A stretch of 64,000 nucleotides of DNA from Cyclina sinensis (lineage: Eukaryota; Mollusca; Bivalvia; Venerida; Veneridae), in NCBI GenBank assembly GCA_012932295.1, contig JAAONU010000014.1, positions 22,462,011-22,526,010 on the forward strand. Reading direction: 5' to 3'. Positions 12,886-25,499 of this stretch are shown here, in pieces. Position numbers and translations under genes: made by a program. The stretch's first letter is position 1. Each line of letters begins with the position of its first letter. Below the pieces are notes generated by a model. That model worked only from the letters and a program-made list of their open reading frames with translations, was not told where the DNA came from and made no database searches.

Positions 12886-13323
12886 CAGGTCAACATCACG
12901 TTTCGCATTTTCAGTATTTGAAGAGAATTTGAAATGTGTGAAATAATTGTTTTTCACAATTTATTATGATATAAATGAGAAATTATGTGAACCCTGTTTT
13001 TGTTGTTGTTGCTTTTCCCCAGGAAACCTTGTTATATGCCCTAAGTTTTAGTGTCTAGATTTATGAATATTAATTCTTCGTTTATACATTACATTCAAAA
13101 TGCAAGTGACAGATAAAAATAAACACTTATGTCCTCATAGGCATTAAGAATTTACTGTCTTAGATTTATTTCATATCTAATCCAAAAGAAAGTGAATACG
13201 ATTTTGCTTTTCTAAGAAAATTTATACATTGAGGCTATCTTCGGGAAAAAATGCTATCCAAATATATTTCCGTACAGCTGCTCGAACTGAGCAAATCCGG
13301 GATTTTGAAAACGCCACGTTTTA

Positions 13324-13662
13324 TTGCGGAATATTCTTGTCATCCGTGTGTACGAACACTGCCTCCACGACAGAGTTACAACAAAACAACTATTAGAATC
13401 ACTAGAAATACATGTAAGACATCATAACTATCGCCTTGCGGGAATAACACTTCACAGAGAAAACCATTATTGTGCCATAGTTTTCTACAAGAATATATGT
13501 TACTGGTATGATGGACTTTCTGGAAATCTTCAGCCATTACCACCAGACTTAGAAACTTGGTTTCCAAGTCATGCGGTCTACTGTTCTTTGTTATACTATA
13601 AGTACTGTTTTTTCGGCGAGGGTATTTTTGGCATCTTAACGATCGCCTGCCCTAACGCCTAA
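13324..13662 (+). pseudogene. Cysteine-peptidase-like ORF remnant (USP/Ulp1-type His box)
   Basis: An open frame of 112 codons reads through ILVIRVYEHCLHDR, YRLAGITLHRENHYCAIVF, YWYDGLSG and SAVYCSLLY-like segments. The pattern Leu-Ala-Gly-Ile-x-Leu-x5-His-Tyr-x-Ala-Ile-Val followed by a Trp-Tyr-Asp-Gly strand resembles the catalytic histidine and aspartate region of ubiquitin C-terminal hydrolase (USP) or Ulp1-like peptidases, a domain that in molluscs often rides on transposable elements. There is no ATG at the start of the frame, and the upstream sequence is open only in other frames (13,262-13,380), as after frameshifts. The nucleophile cysteine box is not visible. I read it as a broken fragment, perhaps cargo of the surrounding inverted structure. 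Family assignment is by motif only. Confidence 0.45.
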
Positions 13663-13722
13663 TGTAAAAAAAAACACAAATACCACACCTGAAATAAGTA
13701 CAGTTCAACATTTTCTGTATTT

Positions 13723-14925
13723 TTATGCCCCTATCGAAGATGAGGGGGCACATTGTTTTGCAAATGTTCGGCCGGTTGGTCGGTAGACATTACGTTTCCC
13801 GAAAAAATATAGAGAAAATCCTTATACTAACCTTCCTCAAACTTGATATATAGGTTGGTTATAGCCAGTATATGACCCATATTGTTTTTCAAGTCACCAG
13901 GTTAAAAGTCAAGGTCACAGTGACCGTGAAAAGCAAAACGGATTGCAATCAATAACTATAGAAAGCATGGTCCCAGGTTTTTCAAACTTAATGTGAAGAT
14001 TGGTCATGACCAGTAAATGACACCTGTAACTTGGTATAGAGGTTGGTTATAGCCAGTATGTGACCATTATGTTTTTCAAGTCACCAGGTCAAATGCCACG
14101 TTCAAAGTGATATTGAAAATCAAAATGATATCCAATTAATAGTTATAGAAATCTTTGGCTCATGTTCTTCGAATTTGATATATAGGTTGGCAATGACCAA
14201 TAGATGACCCCAATATCATTTCAGGTCACCAAATCAAAGTCCGAGGTCACAGTTACGTTCTATAGCAAAATGGATTTCTGATCAGTTACTATAGAACCCT
14301 TTGGGCAATTCTCCTCAAAACTTCATAGGCAGGTTGGTCATGCCAATAAAATGACCCATATTGGTTGTAGAGTTATTAGATCAAAGGTCAAGGCCACATT
14401 ACCCTTGATAAGCGAACCAGTTTCTGGGCTCAGGTTCGTCAGGGAATCCTTGGGCTCAGATTCGTCAGACTTAGTATGTAGGTTTGTCATGATCAGTAGA
14501 TTACAACGGTCATTTTTCAGGTCATTGGGTCAAAGGTCACCATGGCTTTGAAAATCAAAATGGTTTTCGATGAATAGTCCATCAAACTTAGTGTATGTGT
14601 TGCTCATGACCAGTACATGACCCCTTTAGTTTTTCAGTTCTCTAGGTCAAAGGCCAAGATAACAGTGACATTGAAAAGCAAATGGTATCTGATGAATAAC
14701 CGTAGAACGCTTGGCGCATGTTCCTCAAACGTGGTATATAGATGGTTCATGAGTAGTAGATGAGCCCTTTAGTTTTTCAGGACATCAGGTCAAAGGACAA
14801 TGTCACAGTGACCTTAAATAGCACAATGGTTTCCGATTAATAACTGCAAAACGCTTGGTTTCATCTCCTCATAACTTTGTAGCTACCTCTAGGGATAAGT
14901 CGCTACGGGGGCATATATGTTTTAC
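13723..14925 (+). repeat. TATGCCCC-ended interspersed element with tandem core
   Basis: The left end TATGCCCCTATCGAAG and the right end CGCTACGGGGGCATAT form short imperfect inverted termini. Between them lie about seven diverged units of 140-150 bp containing GGTTGGTCATGACCAGTA, ATGACCC, TTTTTCAGGTCACCAGGTCA and AAGGTCACAGTGAC. These carry many AGGTCA half-sites. No coding frame. Confidence 0.65.
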
Positions 14926-16779
14926 AAACATCTTAAGTTGTCCTCGACTTCATATAAACACTCTTCAGAAAAAGCGAATATGTAGAACTGCGATTTTTTT
15001 TATCATTCTCTCATATAAAGGTAGAAACAGTAATATGAGATTTTTTTTCTTTTGTAAAAATCTTACAAGATATATTCATATAACAATTTCCCTTTCAGTT
15101 ATACTTGAAAATATAAACAACATTGAATTGAAAAATGTGGCTATTTTTTCATGGTTTATGTGATTTCGAAATGAACTATGGAATGTAACTGTGTTTTAAC
15201 AAGATAAGTGTTTTGTATATCAATAGGGTGTTAAGTTTTGGTGTTTTTACTATCAAGTCTGATCATATTTGTCAAGGTCTTGAAAAAAGCATGTGATGTT
15301 ATGTCATTGTGTACTGTTTGTTGTGAAACCTCTATATATCACAAAAATGTTTTTGTGTAAGTGAAACATTTAATTTTGTTGCAAATACTCGTTGACATTG
15401 AAAAGTAATGTTCAAATGCAAAATTGTTTATACGGCAGTGATAGCAGAGTAACTGGTTATAAACATATTACAGACTTTTCTATATAAGCTGCCTATTTGA
15501 TTATGGATACATTAAGTAGTGACTCTTTTTACGCTGAAGCGTCTGTACACTGTACTATTCTCTTATGTCGCAGTGATATTATGTGTCGCAACCTATTCTA
15601 AATGTCGCAAACATATGTCGTATAATATGTCACGTTATCTATAACTGCGTCAATAAAAAGAAGGAAATGCAAAACTTTATTTATAATTATATCTAATTTA
15701 TCAAGCGGATAGAAACAAGTTTAAGATTCTTTGTATTATATTTGGTTAAACAATATTTATTTCATAGATATTTACTACATTAACAATACGTTCATTTGCA
15801 CAATATAAAAATCCAAAAAAGTTTACGTTAGAAACTTCTATAAATGCAGCTTCAAAATCCGTAAATATATAGCGGCTATAAACATTTCCTTTTTTCAAGA
15901 TTATATTTATTTCTGGTATTGTAAGGGATATTTAGACAAGTGCAAAGCCAGCAGGCGGATCGAAAATGGTACGAGTCCACATATACTCTGTACTGTGCAG
16001 AACACGGTGAAATAAACTTTTTATTCGATATAATTGCATACATTTTACACACTGGGACGATTTGTAGTCAAATAGATTAAAATATAAAAAAGGGCCGTCA
16101 AATTGTAGATTTTAATTAACTCTGAATATGTCTTCGCCAGTATGTTTAGCACGTGGCTAGTTTAACTATACCAATTTTACGCATGTGCATTCAATATAGA
16201 ATCAAGCGGTAAAAAGTAAAGTAATATGACTGGTTAATAAAAAGCTATGAAGAATAATTAATATTTGTCTATTAATAATAATCACATGTTAAAAACATTT
16301 TTATAACGTATATGTTGACCGCCAGCAATCATTCCGGCGGAAAATGCTTTTAGTCAACGACGAAAAGCGAACATTTAAGAGAAGATACGTTTATATTTCC
16401 ACAAAGGTGTTCTACTGCACATAAAGCCATGATAACAAAAAGTACCAAGGCTTGGAATAATACTTCAGTTATTTTGAAGAAGTGACAAACATTCAGTAGT
16501 TAAAAGATAGAGAGGCTGACCATGTCAACCACGTGAAAGTAGTTTAAACATTCATAACAGTAAGATATTTTTTGCAACATGTAAAACTACATCTTTTTAC
16601 GACACTTGAAGCAGCTTGCGACTTTTTCTGATGTATGTATGACACATTTTTTGGGATATTTCATTTAGATTGAGACATATAAGAAATATAAAGCGCCCGT
16701 CTTTGTAATTAAAGCAACAATGCACAAGTGTTTTACAGTATGCAAGAACATACCGGTATGAGTTGAACTTTGCATCTTA
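14926..16779. other. Non-coding AT-rich stretch
   Basis: No exon, repeat boundary or RNA gene recognised; only short chance open frames. Confidence 0.45.
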
Positions 16780-17140
16780 TTATGCCTAGGGTTAGGGTTC
16801 CGAAGGGAAGCATATCATTTTTTAACTGTAAATTAGTTAGTCGGTACGTCAGTCCCTACGTCAATCCGTCTGAAAACTATAACATGGGCCATGGCTTCCT
16901 TATCAGTATGTGCATTAACTTCATATTTGCACACAACACCCCTTTGGACAAGCCCTTCCCATTGACCTATACATATTTGACATTGAACGCCGAAATAACC
17001 TTGAGATACAATTGTCCACAAACTTTTACAATGGCCATAACTTCCTTCGTAGTAAGTGGATATACTTCATACTTGGACACAAAACCTCTTTGGACAAGAC
17101 CTTCCCGTTGACGTATTTATTTGACCTTTGCCCCTGAATG
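16780..17140 (+). repeat. Tandem-core repeat fragment, about 150-bp units
   Basis: At least two units sharing CCATRRCTTCCTT, AGTATGTG or AGTAAGTGG, ACTTCATA, GGACACAA, CCTCTTTGGACAAG, CCTTCCCRTTGAC. The open frame over it is incidental. A possible degenerate tRNA-like word (TTAGCTCAAAGGTTAAAGC) follows at about 17,150. Confidence 0.5.
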
Positions 17141-17214
17141 AGTGAGCCTTAGCTCAAAGGTTAAAGCATCACTTAGGAGGCATTGTCATCTTACAGTGAC
17201 AGGTCTGGTTTTTT

Positions 17215-17891
17215 TTTTCTTTAAAGTGCAAAATTTAGTTTGGTACATTAGGAGATTACGTATTGTACGTTAAGATAACACTTGCAGTTCAGGTTTCTTT
17301 TGGGAATGCAGATGTGATTTCTTTTATTTTTCTTACAAAGAGATGTAATTTTAAGTGTAAAAGATATATAAATAAGGATGCACATGTATTACACGACTTT
17401 TAAATCGTCATATTTTCAAACAGAACTCTATGTTTGATTTCATATACATGGTTGCCGTGAATAAACATGAAATATATTTGTCTTTTGTGATAATATTGTA
17501 ATGTTTAGAATAACCTGTCTGCTACTGTAGTGAATGATACATTTAACATAAGAGCAATAAATTGTTTAATCAACTGTCTCAGTTTTTTTTAAATATCATT
17601 TTCTTTATTAAAGAATATTTCCTTTTTCATGTAAATGTACTGTGAAAGTGACAGTCTGCTAGATAGACATCCACTAACGCTTTGCATTCGTTATAAAAGC
17701 ACTTAAGAAAAATGGAGAAAAATAGAAAATGGAAATAATATCTCCCCCTCCACCCCACATACTAAGCTGCTGGACAGTTTGAAGTTGTCCAACCAGTTTC
17801 TGTTTCAATGTCTTTTTCGACGGATCTGAGTTATAAATCCTTTCCGAGAACTTTATATCTTTTGCCAAGCTATATACTTGCTAATATATAG
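17215..17891. other. Non-coding stretch before the right arm
   Basis: AT-rich, no recognisable gene; ends at the sharp inner boundary of the right satellite arm. Confidence 0.4.
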
Positions 17892-20800
17892 TTGAATATA
17901 GAGCTGAATGTCGATTGCACAGCTCTGCATTCGGAATATTGTATTTCGAATGTCGAGCTGAATTTCGATTGCACAGTTGCAAATTCATTGAATGCAGAGC
18001 TTAACGTCGAATGCAAAGCTCTACATTCAGGAATAATTTATTTGGAATGTAGAGCTGAATATCGACTGCACAGCTCTGCATTCGGTGAATGCAGAGCTGA
18101 ACGTCGAATGCATAGCTCTAAATTCAGGAATAATTTATTTTGAATGTAGAGCTGAATGTCGATTGCACAGCTCGACATTCGTTGAATGCAGAGCTGACCG
18201 TCGAATGCATAGCTCTAAATTCAGGAATAATTTATTTTGAATGTAGAGCTGAATGTCGATTGCACAGCTCTACATTCGTTGAATGCAGAGCTGAACGTCG
18301 AATGCATAGCTCTACATTCAGGAATAATTTAGTTTCAATGTAGAGCTGAATGTCGATTGCATAGCTCGACATTCGTGGAATGCAGAGCTGACCGTCGAAT
18401 GCATAGCTCTACATTCAGGAATCATTTATTTTGAATGTAGAGCTGAATGTCGATTGCACAGCTCTACATTCGTTGAATGCAGAGCTGACCGTCGAATGCA
18501 TAGCTCTACATTCAGGAATATTGCATTTTGAATGTAGAGCTGAATGTCGATTGCACAGCTCTACATTCGCTGAATGCATAGCTGAACGTCGAATGCATAG
18601 CTGTACATTCGGGGAATGCAGAGCTGAACGTCGAATGCATAGCTCTACATTCAGGAATAATTTATTTTCAATGTAGAGCTGAATATCGATTGCACAGCTC
18701 TACATTCGCTGAATGCATAGCTGAACGTCGAATGCATAGCTGTACATTAAAGGAATACAGAGCTGAACGGCGAATGCATAGCTCTACATTCAGGAATAAT
18801 TTATTTTGAATGTAGAGCTAAATGTCGATTGCACAGCTCGACATTCGTTGAATGCAGAGCTGACCGTCGAATGCATAGCTCTACATTCAGGAATAATTTA
18901 TTTTGAATGTAGAGCTGAATGTCGATTGCACAGCTCGACATTCGTTGAATGCAGAGCTGAACGTCGAATGCATAGCTCTACATTCAGGAATATATTGCAT
19001 TTTGAATGTAGAGCTGAATGTCGATTGCACAGCTCGACTTTCGTTGAATGCAGAGCTGACCGTCGAATGCATAGCTCTACATTCAGGAATATTGCATTTT
19101 GAGTGTAGAGCTGAATGTGAATTGCACAGCTCTACATTAGCGGAATGCATAGCTGAACGTCGAATGCATAGCTGTACATTCGTTGAATGCATAGCTGAAC
19201 GTCGAATGCATAGCTCTACATTCAGGAATAATTTATTTTGAATGTAGAGCTGAATGTCGATTGCACAGCTCTACATTCGTTGAATGCAGAGCTGACCGTC
19301 GATTGCATAGCTCTGCATTCAGGAATTTATTTTCAATGTAGAGCTGAATGTCGATTGCACAGCTCGACATTCATTGAATGCAGAGCTGAACGTTGAATGC
19401 ATAGCTCTACATTCAGGAATACGGTATTTCGAATGTAGGGCTGAATGTCGATTGCACAGCTCTACATTCGTTGAATGCAGAGCTGAACGTCGAATGCATA
19501 GCTCTACATTCAGGAATAATTTATTTTGAATGTAGAGCTGAATGTCGATTGCACAGCTCTACATTCGTTGAATACAGAGCTGAACGTCGAATGCATAGCT
19601 TTACATTCAGGAATAATTTATTTTGAATGTAGAGCTGAATGTCGATTGCACTGCTCGAAATTCGTTGAATGCAGAGCTGACCGTCGAATGCATAGCTCTA
19701 CATTCAGGAATATTGCATTTTGAATGTAGAGCTGAATGTCGATTGCACAGCTCTACATTCGTTGAATGCATAGCTGACCGTCGAATGAATAGCTCTACAT
19801 TCAGGAATAATTTTTTTTTAATGTAGAGCTGAATGTCGATTGCACAGCTCTACATTCGTTGAATACAGAGCTGAACGTCGAATGCATAGCTCTACATTCA
19901 GGAATAATTTATTTTCAATGTAGAGCTGAATGTCGATTGCACAGCTCGACATTCGTTGAATGCAGAGCTGACCGTCGAATGCATAGCTCTACATTCAGGA
20001 ATATTGCATTTTGAATGTAGAGCTGAATGTGAATTGCACAGCTCTACATTAGGGGAATGCATAGCTGAACGTCGAATGCATAGCTGTACATTCGGGGAAT
20101 GCAGAGCTGAACGTCGAATGCATAGCTCTACATTCAGGAATAATTTATTTTCAATGTAGAGCTGAATGTCGATTGCACAGCTCGACATTCGTTGAATGCA
20201 GAGCTGACCGTCGAATGCATAGCTCTACATTCAGAAATATTGCATTTTGAGTGTAGAGCTGAATGTCGATTGCACAGCTCTACATTCGGGGAATGCATAG
20301 CTGAACGTCGAATGCATAGCTGTACATTCGGGGAATGCAGAGCTTAACGTTGAATGCATAGCTCTACATTCAGGAATAATTTATTTTCAATGTAGAGCTG
20401 AATGTCGATTGCACAGCTCTACATTCGCTGAATGCATAGCTGAACGTCAAATGCATAGCTGTACATTCGGGGAATACAGAGCTCAACGTCGAATGCATAG
20501 CTCTACATTCAGGAATAATTTATTTTGAATGTAGAGCTGAAAGTCGATTGCACAGCTCTACATTCGCTGAATGCATAGCTGAACGTCAAATGCATAGCTG
20601 TACATTCGGGGAATACAGAGCTCAACGTCGAATGCATAGCTCTACATTCAGGAATAATTTATTTTGAATGTAGAGCTGAATGTCGATTGCACAGCTCGAC
20701 ATTCGTTGAATGCAGAGCTGACCGTCGAATGCATAGCTCTAAATTCAGGAATAATTTATTTTGAATGTAGAGCTGAATGTCGATTGGACAGCTCTACATT

Positions 20801-22901
20801 CGTTGAATGCAGAGCTGACCGTCGAATGCATAGCTCTACATTCAGGAATCATTTATTTTGAATGTAGAGCTGAATGTCGATTGCACAGCTCTACATTCGT
20901 TGAATGCAGAGCTGACCGTCGAATGCATAGCTCTACATTTAGGAATATTGCATTTTGAATGTAGAGCTGGATGTCGATTGCACAGCTCTACATTCGCTGA
21001 ATGCATAGCTGAACGTCGAATGCATAGCTGTACATTCGGGGAATAATTTATTTTGAATGTAGAGCTAAATGTCGATTGCACAGCTCGACATTCGTTGAAT
21101 GCAGAGCTGACCGTCAAATGCATAGCTCTACATTCAGGAATAATTTATTTTCAATGTAGAGCTGAATGTCGATTGCACAGCTCGACATTCGTTGAATGCA
21201 GAGCTGACCGTCGAATGCATAGCTCTTTATTCAGAAATATTACATTTTGAATGTAGAGCTGAATGTCGATTGCACAGCTCTACATTCGGGGAATGCATAG
21301 CTGAACGTCGAATGCATAGCTGTACATTCGGGGAATGCAGAGCTGAACGTTGAATGCATAGCTCTACATTCAGGAATAATTTATTTTCAATGTAGAGCTG
21401 AATGTCGATTTCACAGCTCTACATTCGCTGAATGCATAGCTGAACGTCAAATGCATAGCTGTACATTCGGGGAATACAGAGCTCAACGTCGAATGCATAG
21501 CTCTACATTCAGGAATAATTTATTTTGAATGTAGAGCTGAATGTCGATTGCACAGCTCGACATTCGTTGAATGCAGAGCTGACCGTCGAATGCATAGCTC
21601 TAAATTCAGGAATAATTTATTTTGAATGTAGAGCTGAATGTCGATTGCACAGCTCTACATTCGTTGAATGCAGAGCTGAACGTCGAATGCATAGCTCTAC
21701 ATTCAGGAATAATTTAGTTTCAATGTAGAGCTGAATGTCGATTGCATAGCTCGACATTCGTTGAATGCAGAGCTGACCGTCGAATGCATAGCTCTACATT
21801 CAGGAATCATTTATTTTGAATGTAGAGCTGAATGTCGATTGCACAGCTCGACATTCGTTGAATGCAGAGCTGAACGTCGAATGCATAGCTCTGCATTCAG
21901 GAATATATTGCATTTTGAATGTAGAGCTGAATGTCGATTGCACAGCTCGACTTTCGTTGAATGCAGAGCTGACCGTCGAATGCATAGCTCTACATTCAGG
22001 AATATTGCATTTTGAGTGTAGAGCTGAATGTGAATTGCACAGCTCTACATTAGGGGAATGCATAGCTGAACGTCGAATGCATAGCTGTACATTCGTTGAA
22101 TGCATAGCTGAACGTCGAATGCATAGCTCTACATTCAGGAATAATTTATTTTCAATGTAGAGCTGAATGTCGATTGCACAGCTCGACATTCGTTGAATGC
22201 AGAGCTGACCGTCGAATGCATAGCTCTACATTCAGGAATATTGCATTTTGAATGTAGAGCTGAATGTCGATTGCACAGCTCTACATTCGGGGAATGCATA
22301 GCTGAACGTCGAATGCATAGCTGTACATTCGGGGAATGCAGAGCTGAACGTCGAATGCATAGCTCTACATTCAGGAATAATTTATTTTCAATGTAGAGCT
22401 GAATGTCGATTGCACAGCTCTACATTCGCTGAATGCATAGCTGAACGTCAAATGCATAGCTGTACATTCGGGGAATACAGAGCTGAACGTCGAATGCATA
22501 GCTCTACATTCAGGAATAATTTGTTTTGAATGTAGAGCTGAATGTCGATTGCACAGCTCTACATTCGTTGAATGCAGAGCTGACCGTCGATTGCATAGCT
22601 CTGCATTCAGGAATTTATTTTCAATGTAGAGCTGAATGTCGATTGCACAGCTCGACATTCATTGAATGCAGAGCTGAACGTTGAATGCGTAGCTCTACAT
22701 TCAGGAATACGGTATTTCGAATGTAGGGCTGAAATTCGATTGCACAGCTCTACATTCGTTGAATGCAGAGCTGAACGTAGATTGCACAGCTGTGTATTAG
22801 CATATCTGCTAATGCATAGCCGAATGTTGATTGTATAGCTGTACATTGAATGTCGTACGTCGATTGCCGATTTCTTAGCCAACTTCACTCTAATATCTTA
22901 T
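17892..22901 (-). repeat. Right arm: same palindromic satellite, inverted
   Basis: This is the reverse complement of the left arm family: GAATGTAGAGCTGAATGTCG, ATTGCACAGCTCTACATTC, then GTTGAATGCAGAGCTGAACG, TCGAATGCATAGCTCTACAT and the spacer TCAGGAATAATTTATTTT. The same three spacer types occur (AATAATTTATTTT, AATATTGCATTTT, AATACGGTATTTC). The outermost units at 22,700-22,895, read in reverse, match the left arm's outermost units: the CGTATTCCTG spacer, the TTAGCAGATATGCTAATAC palindrome, CAATGTACAGCTAT, then AGAGTGAAGTT. The innermost units of both arms share GAAATACAATATTC. Open frames of 60-129 residues on both strands are by-products of the repeat. Confidence 0.93.
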
Positions 22902-23450
22902 TTGACTTTCACCCATCTCCTTATCTGACTTTCGCCAATCGTCTTATTCGATATTCGCCATCTACTCATTTGACTTTCGCCTACGTCATAACAAATATGA
23001 CTGCAGCATAACACATGGTGTACCTCTATTGCTGGAAATGGCGAACCCATGGAAAGCATGATATCAATTATTTAAAAAAAAAGGTTTGACCACAACTGAT
23101 ACTAAATGCCAGCTGTATGTTTGAATACAGAGATGGCGAATATCGATTTAAGAGATTGGCAAATGTTGAGTGAGAAAACTCTGAATGTCCAAGTGTTGAA
23201 TATGGAATAGGCGGATAAGGGTGTGGACGAAATTCAAATACAGAAAATGAGAAAATTCTCAATATCGAATAGGGAGATAGGCAAACATTGAGTATGGTGA
23301 TATTGGTGAAAGTCAAATACTGAAATAGGCGAATGTTGAATAAAAAAAGACAAAACTCGAATAAAAAATGGCATGTATCGAATAAGAAGGTGAAAGTCGA
23401 ATATGGTGATGGTGAATATCGAAAGTGCAAATGGGAGAATATCGTCACAA
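22902..23450. repeat. Loose GAATAT/TTCGCC repeat
   Basis: Two short blocks. At 22,902-22,985 the plus strand repeats TTATNTGACTTTCGCCNATC. At 23,120-23,440 the complementary motif recurs irregularly (GGCGAATRTTGAATA, GTGAAAGTCGAATATGG, GGCGAATATCGA). The 133-residue minus-strand open frame is low-complexity Phe/Ser/Tyr sequence generated by this repeat. It lies directly outside the right satellite arm. Confidence 0.55.
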
Positions 23451-23736
23451 AGTCGTGCAGTGTGTTCATGTTTTTGCCTGTTGGCTTTAAAGTAGTTGTA
23501 ATAATCCAACGTACTCGGCTTTGGGTAGCTTTGATTCAGGCAATTGTCGTTGCTGTTGAAAATCGCTTGAACCGAATAAATGTAACGGTAATCCCATAGT
23601 TTTATGTTTGATTATTAAATGCACACAGCGTGTTAAGCGAGTATGTGAATGTATACTATCTGACCTGATTTAAACTTATTGTCCATACTTCATTGAGATT
23701 TTAATGAAAGAGACACACTTTTTCTTTTGATCATAT

Positions 23737-24234
23737 ATGTTTTATCAAGTAATGTACATTCCTCGCGTAAACGTACCGGCAATAATACTGTCACAGCAGT
23801 CCTTCATTAGTTTGGTCTTTCAAATGATTGAGGCAATCGGAGATATTGCAAGCACAAAATTAGGTCAATATTACCTAAGTTCAGGTCAAAAAGATTCAAC
23901 CTTTGTACTACTTCTCTATACAATATCATATGTTGGCCACAGTACAGATCACTGCGTCAATGAAGGTAGTGTTAATAAAACTTTGCTGAAATGTTTCTTG
24001 TATGAAGCTCTTCCAAAGTTGTTCAAAGAATTGAATTTTACCAAGAACTCTGATTGCTATGGCAACAAAAAGAAAGAACTTTGGACATCTACTTGTCTGA
24101 AACCACATGATCTGAAAGCCTTGATATATTGCATAAAGGTTCACCAAGAGGTTTTCTATCAACATTGTTCAAAATATATCCATGTGGTCATAAATGGCCC
24201 TGACCCAAGGTTACTTGATTTTACAAAGGCTTGA
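23737..24234 (+). other. Unassigned ORF, doubtful
   Basis: A 165-residue open frame starting with ATG. The first 80 residues have no low-complexity signature, but the last part overlaps the start of the interspersed repeat at about 24,100 (ACTTGTCTGAAACCACA words). I recognise no family, no splice context and no promoter. It may be a chance frame, or a gene fragment fused to repeat. Confidence 0.2.
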
Positions 24235-25140
24235 AGGGAGATTTAAAAATCATCTTGTCTGAAACCACAAGGCCTAGAGCTTAGATATTTTGCATGGAGT
24301 ATCTAGAGGTCCTCTACCAGGACTGTTCAAACTATGCCTCCGGAGACATTTATGGTCCTGTACCGGGGTCACTTCATTTTTCATCAGCTGTTAAAGGGAA
24401 GACTTAAAAAATGTCTTGTCTGAAACCGTATGCCCAACGTATGACTCCAGGTTCATTAATGACCCTGTACCGGGGCCACTTCAATTTACATAAGCTTTAC
24501 ATAAGCTTCTTAAAGGGGAGACATAAAACATCTTATCGTATGCTCTCGTGCTTAGATGTTGAGTATGTTGCTTTCGCCATTAGACTTCTACCACATTTGT
24601 TCAAACGATGTCCCTGGGGTTAAAATTGGTCATGTCCCGGGGATCCAATTTGTGAATAGTACTTAATGTTTGAAAATCTTCTTCTGAAATCAGTGAGTAG
24701 TAGATATTAGTCTTTTGCGTGAATCATGATTCTACTTCAAAAAAGCTTCTTGTCTAAAACCGTATGCTCTAGAGCCTAGATATGTTGTATGTTGCATTGT
24801 CAAGTAGATATCTATGAAATTTATTCATAATTATGATGTCCTTAGGTCAAAACTGGCTCCGCCCCGGGGGTTCAATGTGTGTAAAATACTTAAACTTTGA
24901 AAATCTTTTTCTGAGAATCGTAAGGTCCAGACCTTAGATATTTTGTACATAGAGTTTTTGTACGAAAAATTACTTTGAAAATCTAGTCTGAAACTGTTTG
25001 TCCTAGAGCTTATTATTTTAATGTAGCATTGAATAGTGGAATCATGCCAAGCTAAATCAATATATGTCCATGAGGTCAAAATTGATCTAAACCCAGGGTT
25101 GTATTTGTATAAAATATAAGATGTTTGAAAGATTTTTTTT
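24075..25140 (+). repeat. Interspersed repeat, CTTGTCTGAAACC family
   Basis: About five diverged units with CTTGTCTGAAACCACAAGGC, CTAGAGCTTAGATATT, GGTCCTCTACCA, TTCAAACTATG and ATGGTCCTGTACCGGGGTCA. It belongs to the same family as 11,490-11,850 and 27,620-29,150. No gene. Confidence 0.6.
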
Positions 25141-25499
25141 TCTATAATGCTACATTTTGAAAATTAGCACATACACAATAGGAAAGTTTTCGAATGATAA
25201 GTTATCTATAACCTGACAAGTATTTACACTGATAATTTGAATACTTAACATTGTTAAATATCAGACTTTGATACGTTTCTAAACGATGGACAAAATTTTA
25301 TGAGTAAAGAAAACAGACACTAGTTGTTCAGCTCCGTATTTTGGCTTTTTTTCCATCTTAATAAACATGTTATTTTATTCTTTAAAAAAAATTCAATGGT
25401 TCATATTTAAGTCATTATTTTGACAAATGATCATAAAGTTAAATTTTGTAAGTTTTAAACGTGTACAAGTATTTACACACACTATGATTAGAAGTGCAC

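Noticed and set aside
17892..22888. The same peptide-like frames in the right arm, and a possible CRISPR-like array
   Set aside because: The spacers between repeats are themselves a few recurring types and the DNA is eukaryotic; it is a satellite, not a CRISPR.
4300..22930. Target-site duplication for the foldback structure
   Set aside because: ATAAGAT next to TTAGAGTG on the left and ATCTTAT next to CACTCTAA on the right are inverted, not direct, so they belong to the inverted repeat; no direct repeat of 4-10 bp was found outside them.
23068..23469. 133-residue minus-strand frame rich in Phe, Ser and Tyr
   Set aside because: Generated by the irregular GAATAT repeat; low complexity and overlapping frames on both strands.
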